This document shows, piece by piece, positions 59,045 to 64,000 of a stretch of 64,000 bases of DNA. Every line of letters starts with the position of its first letter. Position 1 is the stretch's first letter. Source of the stretch: an uncultured Lachnospiraceae bacterium (GTDB lineage Bacteria > Bacillota > Clostridia > Lachnospirales > Lachnospiraceae); NCBI GenBank assembly GCA_900551895.1, contig URXX01000009.1, positions 1 to 64,000 on the forward strand, written 5' to 3'. The position numbers were made by a program, and so were the translations under genes. Below the pieces are notes generated by a model that did no database searches, was not told the DNA's origin, and worked only from the letters and a program-made list of their open reading frames with translations.

Positions 59045-60394
59045 TTAATTTATTTCACAAGAATTTTGATAATCCTTCTCTATCGCATCAACTATTTTTC
59101 CTGACGTCTTATCCATACCGACAAATCTTTTTTCAATTACCCGATTTCTTTTTTCCTGCAAATAATCATTTCCGGATTTCAATTGACTTAACGCTTCCTG
59201 TATTTCCTGCCATGTAGTTCCTTTATATAACGTTTCCACCACTTCTTGATGTAAAGAATCCAGTGCCATATTTGTGCCACAAAAAATAATCGGTTTACCT
59301 GTTACAAAAAATTCCATCATCATCGAGGAAATATCTGTAACAAGTACGTCTGCTCCCCAAAATGTATCAACATAATCTCTCTGATCATCAATAACCATAT
59401 TTGATGTTTCTACATATTCTTTTTTTAATTTTTCTACTTCCTCTGCTGACATTAGATTTTCTTTTATATAATTATCAAATGCCATTGGATGCGGACGAAA
59501 CGCCAGATATATCTGTTTATCTCTTTGTGCCAATGCCGTAAACTCATCTTTATAATCAAAGAAATGACTTCCACCTAATTTTTCATCGACAGTCCATCTC
59601 GGCGTCCATAACACTTTCAACTGTTCTTTCTCACTCCCCCAATTTTTCCACACTGCATTATTTTCACAATTCATTTTATTCTTTAAAACACTTTCTAAAA
59701 TCGGAACACCTAAATATTTAATCTGTCGTAACCCCTGTTTCGATGTGATTGAAAATTTACGTTTCACTAAATATTCCAACTCCAAATTACTAACAAAATG
59801 ATAATAAATATTGCGTGCAAATCCTCTTTCATATTCTAAATTCATCGCACTTGATATAGATGCGAAAATCGCATATGGTATATAACAGGTTTTTGCATAT
59901 TCTAAAACATTTTTACTCCGATAGATTTCCGGAAGGTATGCCTCATATGGTCTTTGATAAAAAACATAATCCGGTTGCAATTCTTTTAAAGAAATCCATG
60001 TTCCGTTTTTTTCAGATTGAACAATTTTCGTCAGTCCTTCTTTCACCGCATAGTCATAGGCAATATCTTTTTTATGTTCGCCCGTTTTTATATCATACTC
60101 GGGAATTGTAAAGATAATTGTTTCTATATTATCTCTTTTCTTCATTTCCTCATATACAATCTGTTGTTTTCCCCACACTTCCGGCATTTGCAATAAGAAT
60201 ACCACTGTGATTTTTTTATCCGAACTACCGTTTTTCTTTTGTAAATTTTTTAGTTTTTGAAAACTTCTAAAATCTTCTTTTGTCACACGCTGTTTCAACG
60301 CATATACCATTTTTTTACTTACAGTATTATATGGTATTGTGCTATCCAAATATATTTCATTTATTTTTGCTTTAAACCTGCTTAACATTCCCAT
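59045..60394 (-). CDS. CDP-glycerol glycerophosphotransferase-like enzyme
   Basis: 449 residues. The C-terminal TagB/TagF-type catalytic half has LWTPRWTVDEKLGGSHF, LAFRPHPM (catalytic-type His) and DVLVTDISSMMMEF. The N-terminal half is a Rossmann-like domain (VFLLQMPEVWGKQQIVYEEM). Transfers an alcohol phosphate from a CDP donor to a lipid-linked glycan. Its donor could be the product of the neighbouring nucleotidyltransferase fusion. Confidence 0.88.
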   Translation of the reverse strand: MGMLSRFKAKINEIYLDSTIPYNTVSKKMVYALKQRVTKEDFRSFQKLKNLQKKNGSSDKKITVVFLLQMPEVWGKQQIVYEEMKKRDNIETIIFTIPEYDIKTGEHKKDIAYDYAVKEGLTKIVQSEKNGTWISLKELQPDYVFYQRPYEAYLPEIYRSKNVLEYAKTCYIPYAIFASISSAMNLEYERGFARNIYYHFVSNLELEYLVKRKFSITSKQGLRQIKYLGVPILESVLKNKMNCENNAVWKNWGSEKEQLKVLWTPRWTVDEKLGGSHFFDYKDEFTALAQRDKQIYLAFRPHPMAFDNYIKENLMSAEEVEKLKKEYVETSNMVIDDQRDYVDTFWGADVLVTDISSMMMEFFVTGKPIIFCGTNMALDSLHQEVVETLYKGTTWQEIQEALSQLKSGNDYLQEKRNRVIEKRFVGMDKTSGKIVDAIEKDYQNSCEIN

Positions 60395-60406
60395 AAACCT
60401 TCTTTT

Positions 60407-61852
60407 TTACCCTTTACGAACTTCTTTTATTTTCTCAACGATAAGTTTGCGTTTTAAGAATAATATGAACATAATAGCGACAATAATTACATATCTTACG
60501 ATAATAAACGGATATAACAATGTCATTACAACCATAGTTATCAAAAATACAATACTTAATATACTTAAGAATTTTATGTCATATACTTTCCAATTCTTTT
60601 CACCAAACTCTTTCTTGCATATCCTTTTCATACATGAATAGTTTGTCAGGCAGAAAATAATATACGCTATTAAAGTTGTGTATCCTGCCGCAATATAGCC
60701 AAACATCTTAATAAATACAAGATTCAGTACCACATTGACAACCGCACTGATGATTGATCCTTTAATTAACAATGTGTTTTCTCCAAAATAAAATTCAATA
60801 TTAATTGATAACTGAGACATAAATAAAAAGAACAGACTGGCTGCAATCGGCGGTACAACCCAAATCGCCTCATAATACTCGGGACCTGCAATAAATTTCA
60901 TTAATTCCGGCGTTATTAAAATCAGTAAACTCAGCATAACTGCAACTAATACAGAAATTCCATTTGCAATATTTTTAATATTTTTCTGTTTCTTATCACG
61001 GATACTTTTATACGTCCACGGTACAAATGAACCATTAATTGCATTAATAACAAAGTTTAAAACCAACCCCATAGAATATGCAACTCCATAAATTCCCGCC
61101 TTATCTCTACCGCTTAAATAGTCAATCATTAATCTGTCTGACTGATTGAATACCATCTGTGACAAATAATATGGAATAAGTGGTAAATTAAATTTCAAGG
61201 CAAATATCCAGTATTCTTTTACATACAAAGATCTTCCTTTTTTCCAGTTATAAAAATATAAAATCAGCCCTGCTAAAATATTTGCCATGGCACAACCTAT
61301 AATACGTGCTGTCCCTCTGTTTTCAGCAGGTATCACTAACAAGATTCCTATGATTGGGCTTAATACCGCAATCAAAAGTGTCAATGATACTAACCCTTTA
61401 TACTTAATGTCAAATCTCTGTTTTCCTGACCAAAATCCCAAAGCAGGAGATGTAAACAATTCAGCAAACATTGTAAGCATAAGTACAAACGGAAGTCCTA
61501 ATAAAGAATCCCAACTTTTGTGTGCTACAAAATAAATTACAAATATACCTGCAGTAAATGCTGTACTTAATCCTTGTAAAGAAGAAATAAATCTGTCCCT
61601 GTCTTCCTCGAATTTAATCATTGCCGTATTGAAAACACCATATTGTAAATTCAATGTTGCAAAAATAATAATTAAACTCATCCATGACTGGTATACATTC
61701 GTCATACCATACTCTTCAGTTGTTAATAATCTTGTAAATATAGGAATTGTAAAAAAAGATATTCCTTTTTGAATAATATTACATACAACAAACCATGCTG
61801 ATGCTTTTGCCTCATTCGATAAATTTTTATATAAATTTATAAAGCGTTTCAT
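60407..61852 (-). CDS. Polysaccharide flippase (Wzx/MATE-like)
   Basis: 481 residues with about 14 membrane segments. The opening WFVVCNIIQKGISFFTIPIF and TRLLTTEEYGMTNVYQSW are typical of O-unit flippases (MVF superfamily). Moves lipid-linked repeat units across the membrane. Overlaps the acetyltransferase gene by 4 nt. Confidence 0.92.
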   Translation of the reverse strand: MKRFINLYKNLSNEAKASAWFVVCNIIQKGISFFTIPIFTRLLTTEEYGMTNVYQSWMSLIIIFATLNLQYGVFNTAMIKFEEDRDRFISSLQGLSTAFTAGIFVIYFVAHKSWDSLLGLPFVLMLTMFAELFTSPALGFWSGKQRFDIKYKGLVSLTLLIAVLSPIIGILLVIPAENRGTARIIGCAMANILAGLILYFYNWKKGRSLYVKEYWIFALKFNLPLIPYYLSQMVFNQSDRLMIDYLSGRDKAGIYGVAYSMGLVLNFVINAINGSFVPWTYKSIRDKKQKNIKNIANGISVLVAVMLSLLILITPELMKFIAGPEYYEAIWVVPPIAASLFFLFMSQLSINIEFYFGENTLLIKGSIISAVVNVVLNLVFIKMFGYIAAGYTTLIAYIIFCLTNYSCMKRICKKEFGEKNWKVYDIKFLSILSIVFLITMVVMTLLYPFIIVRYVIIVAIMFILFLKRKLIVEKIKEVRKG

Positions 61853-62628
61853 GAATTACTCCATTCTTCAAATGTTTCTTTTTTCCATGGCATTCCTCTA
61901 TCAAAATGCAACGGCCATGGGTATGCTTCTTCTCCTGTAATGTGGTTTTTCACTTCACTTGTCGGTTTCCCTTTTCTTGCCGGAACGCCTACATAGGTGA
62001 ATCCCTCTTCAGATTCACCACCCATAACCGCACCTGCACAAACAAGAACATTTCTTTTAATATGTGTTCCCGGTAAAATAATCGTATTAGAACAAATAGT
62101 CGAAAAACTTTCTACCGTTGATCCTTTAATTTCATTTGACGGTGGTGTAAAATCATTGGCAAACAACACTCTCGGACAAATCCATACATAATCATGAATC
62201 TTGTTATCAGCACTGATAAACACATCACTGTGAATATTCACATGATTTCCAATCCTTACTCCGTCTTGAATATCCGAATTTGTTCCTATCCTTACAAAAT
62301 CACCAATCATTGTATTTTCTCTTATAGTAACACGATGACCTGTCTGGAATTCCTTACCGATTTTTACATCTCCATAAATAATCGCACCACTGCGAATCAG
62401 ACTGCCTTCACCAATACTTAGTTTAGGTTGTTTAAAATTTTCTCTATCCTTATAATATCCTGCAAGATGTTCTCCCAGAATACTATTGGCACCAATAAAA
62501 GTATTGGCACCAATTTCTACATTGTCATGGATAATTGTTCCACGTTCAATATACACGTTATCCCCTAAGATAACATCTTTTCCTACAAAAACACCATCTT
62601 CTAAAATAACATTTTTTCCTTTTTTCAT
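61849..62628 (-). CDS. Left-handed beta-helix N-acetyltransferase (FdtC-like)
   Basis: 259 residues from ATG 62628 (AGAGGTATATAC upstream). More than ten hexapeptide turns (VILGDNVYIERGTIIHDNVE), then a C-terminal cap (YVGVPARKGKP). With the FdtA/FdtB-like neighbours it most likely N-acetylates the 3-amino group of a dTDP-3-amino-3,6-dideoxyhexose. Confidence 0.82.
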   Translation of the reverse strand: MKKGKNVILEDGVFVGKDVILGDNVYIERGTIIHDNVEIGANTFIGANSILGEHLAGYYKDRENFKQPKLSIGEGSLIRSGAIIYGDVKIGKEFQTGHRVTIRENTMIGDFVRIGTNSDIQDGVRIGNHVNIHSDVFISADNKIHDYVWICPRVLFANDFTPPSNEIKGSTVESFSTICSNTIILPGTHIKRNVLVCAGAVMGGESEEGFTYVGVPARKGKPTSEVKNHITGEEAYPWPLHFDRGMPWKKETFEEWSNS

Positions 62629-62642
62629 GTATATACCTCTAT

Positions 62643-63737
62643 TTATTTCCACGCATTCAAACATGAAATGATATGGTCTGCTTCCTCGTCCTTTAATCCA
62701 TAGAACATAGGTAAACTAATCTGTTCATTTGAAATTTTTTCCGCAATCGGATAATCTCCCCGTTGATATCCTAAGTCCTCATATGCCTTTTGCAGATGAA
62801 TCGGAATTGGATAGTGTATCATTGTTCCTATACCATTTTCTGAAAGATATTGAATTAATTCTTTTCTTTTTTCCGAACGAATTGCAAAAATATGCCATAC
62901 CGGTACATTTTCTTCTTTTACTGTCGGCAACACAATATTAGGGTTTTTTATTTCATTCAAATACCGGTTTGCAATTTCTCTTCTTCTTTCATTCCACTTA
63001 TCTAAATGCTCCAGTTTTATATTCAAAAATCCTGCCTGCATCTCATCTAATCTTGAGTTAGTTCCTTTATAAATATGGTTATATTTCTGTTCCGAACCAT
63101 AATTTCCTATAGCGCGAACTTTTCTTGCCAATTCTTCATCATTTGTTGTAATTGCTCCTGCATCACCTAAAGCACCCAAATTTTTTCCCGGATAAAAACT
63201 AAATCCTGCTGCATCACCTAAATTTCCGGCTCTTTTTCCCTTATACTCTGCACCATGTGCTTGAGCTGCATCTTCAATCACTTTTAAATTATGCTTTTTA
63301 GCAATTTCCATAATCGGATCCATATCACAAGTTTGTCCATATAAATGAACCGCTATAATGGCTTTTGTTTTGTCTGTAATTTTTTCCTCTATCAATGAAG
63401 GATTGATTGTATATGTTTCAATATTCGGCTCTAGAAAAACAAGTTTTGCTCCTACATAAGTTACCGCCAATGCAGTAGCAATAAATGTATTTGAAGGTAC
63501 AATAACTTCATCACCTTCTCCTATATCATAAGCCTGAAGAATCATTCGCAATGCTTCTAAACCATTCCCTACACCTATACAGTATTTTGCTCCACAATAT
63601 TGAGCAAATTTTTTATTAAATGTTTCTTCTTGCTCTCCCTGAATAAACCAATTCTTATCAAACACTTGTTGAAACATTCTTCCCATTTCATCTCGTAACT
63701 CTTTGTGCATAATATGAAAATCATTAAATGGTATCAT
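62643..63737 (-). CDS. DegT/DnrJ/EryC1 sugar aminotransferase (FdtB-like)
   Basis: 364 residues from ATG 63737 (GAAGGAGG upstream); the longer frame overlaps the neighbour too far. GVGNGLEALRMIL binds PLP phosphate, and EDAAQAHGAEYKG and FYPGKNLGALGDAGA (Schiff-base Lys185) are classical. Makes a 3-amino sugar from the 3-keto product of the ketoisomerase encoded just upstream. Confidence 0.92.
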   Translation of the reverse strand: MIPFNDFHIMHKELRDEMGRMFQQVFDKNWFIQGEQEETFNKKFAQYCGAKYCIGVGNGLEALRMILQAYDIGEGDEVIVPSNTFIATALAVTYVGAKLVFLEPNIETYTINPSLIEEKITDKTKAIIAVHLYGQTCDMDPIMEIAKKHNLKVIEDAAQAHGAEYKGKRAGNLGDAAGFSFYPGKNLGALGDAGAITTNDEELARKVRAIGNYGSEQKYNHIYKGTNSRLDEMQAGFLNIKLEHLDKWNERRREIANRYLNEIKNPNIVLPTVKEENVPVWHIFAIRSEKRKELIQYLSENGIGTMIHYPIPIHLQKAYEDLGYQRGDYPIAEKISNEQISLPMFYGLKDEEADHIISCLNAWK

Positions 63738-64000
63738 TTGCTTTTCCTCCTTCAAAATATGCTTCTGCCATTTGACAGTATTCTTCGTAATCTCGTATAT
63801 AATCAGCCTCATCATAATGTTTCGATGCTAACACAAGCAATACTGCTCCCTCAGAGAAATTATACATTTCTCTCCAAACCATCGGTCCGATATATAATCC
63901 CTGATTTACACTGTCTAAAACAATGTGTTCTTCTTCATATGGAGTATTTACTTTAATGGTAACACTTCCATGTAAACAAATAAGCACTTGCTCCAAATCA
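63724..64000 (-). CDS. Partial dTDP-4-oxo-6-deoxyglucose 3,4-ketoisomerase (FdtA/QdtA-like cupin)
   Basis: The last ~90 residues are in the window and the gene continues past the right edge. LEQVLICLHGSVTIKV, LDSVNQGLYIGPMVWREMYN and FSEGAVLLVLASKHYDEADY are the cupin core and signature end of FdtA/QdtA. Its stop overlaps the aminotransferase start by 14 nt, so the two are translationally linked. Confidence 0.88.
   Translation of the reverse strand, partial: DLEQVLICLHGSVTIKVNTPYEEEHIVLDSVNQGLYIGPMVWREMYNFSEGAVLLVLASKHYDEADYIRDYEEYCQMAEAYFEGGKANDTI

Overview
The window is low-GC DNA from an endospore-forming member of the Clostridia, most like a Lachnospiraceae gut anaerobe. The call rests on sigE, sigG, spoIIGA, spoVD and the cotJ operon next to a Firmicutes-type division/cell-wall cluster, together with codon use and protein style. 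No species can be named from the sequence alone.

Region by region. (1) 1-2.7 kb is an accessory patch: SMI1/KNR4-like, DUF3795 and YjdF genes on the minus strand, the last with a structured leader that may be the yjdF riboswitch. It is flanked by inverted ~130-bp copies of what looks like the promoter and first codons of an Rpn-type nuclease gene. A VOC protein and two tiny membrane proteins follow. (2) 2.7-19.7 kb, all minus strand, is the dcw/sporulation block. In transcription order it runs mraZ, rsmH, ftsL, ftsI-type PBP, spoVD-type PBP, mraY, murD, ftsW, divIB, ftsZ, then spoIIGA, sigE, a beta-CASP nuclease and sigG. murG is absent from its usual slot. A helically phased array of MraZ boxes precedes mraZ. 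(3) About 19.8-30.3 kb is a ~10.5-kb integrated element next to the 3' end of degV. It has a tyrosine integrase, divergent CI/Cro-like regulators with three operators, an ImmA-like peptidase, a truncated DUF3987 protein, a sigma-like factor, a cold-shock protein and many very small genes. A 1-kb non-coding stretch holds iterons and hairpins. It also carries a PBECR2-like nuclease gene that lacks a normal start codon and a structured RNA with its own promoter and terminator. (4) 30.3-33.6 kb is degV, a second SEDS gene and cotJA-cotJB-cotJC. (5) 33.55-42.44 kb is an 8.88-kb serine-recombinase element inserted inside cotJC. Joining its two flanking 9-bp TTCGGTGAA copies restores a 206-codon cotJC frame exactly, as in the skin element of sigK. 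The element also carries a MobV-like relaxase, a P4-type primase, a DUF4258/zinc-finger pair and a HEPN-like protein. (6) 42.5-48 kb has tRNA-Pro and tRNA-Gly, then a copper operon (copA-csoR-copZ) that runs into two secreted proteins sharing a domain. (7) 48-64 kb is envelope biology: HtrA, a cohesin-like membrane protein with an extreme acidic tail, two LCP ligases, then a surface-glycan cluster. That cluster contains FdtA/FdtB/FdtC-like dTDP-sugar enzymes, a flippase, a CDP-glycerol-type phosphotransferase, DUF1015, a nucleotidyltransferase-aminotransferase fusion, an ornithine-cyclodeaminase-like protein and an acyltransferase.

How the genes work together: the dcw block supplies septal peptidoglycan synthesis and passes into the sigma-E/sigma-G sporulation cascade. 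The cotJ operon is a spore-coat target of that cascade and is interrupted by an element that could be removed in the mother cell. The right-hand block builds a phosphodiester-linked, amino-sugar-containing surface polymer that the LCP proteins could attach to the wall.
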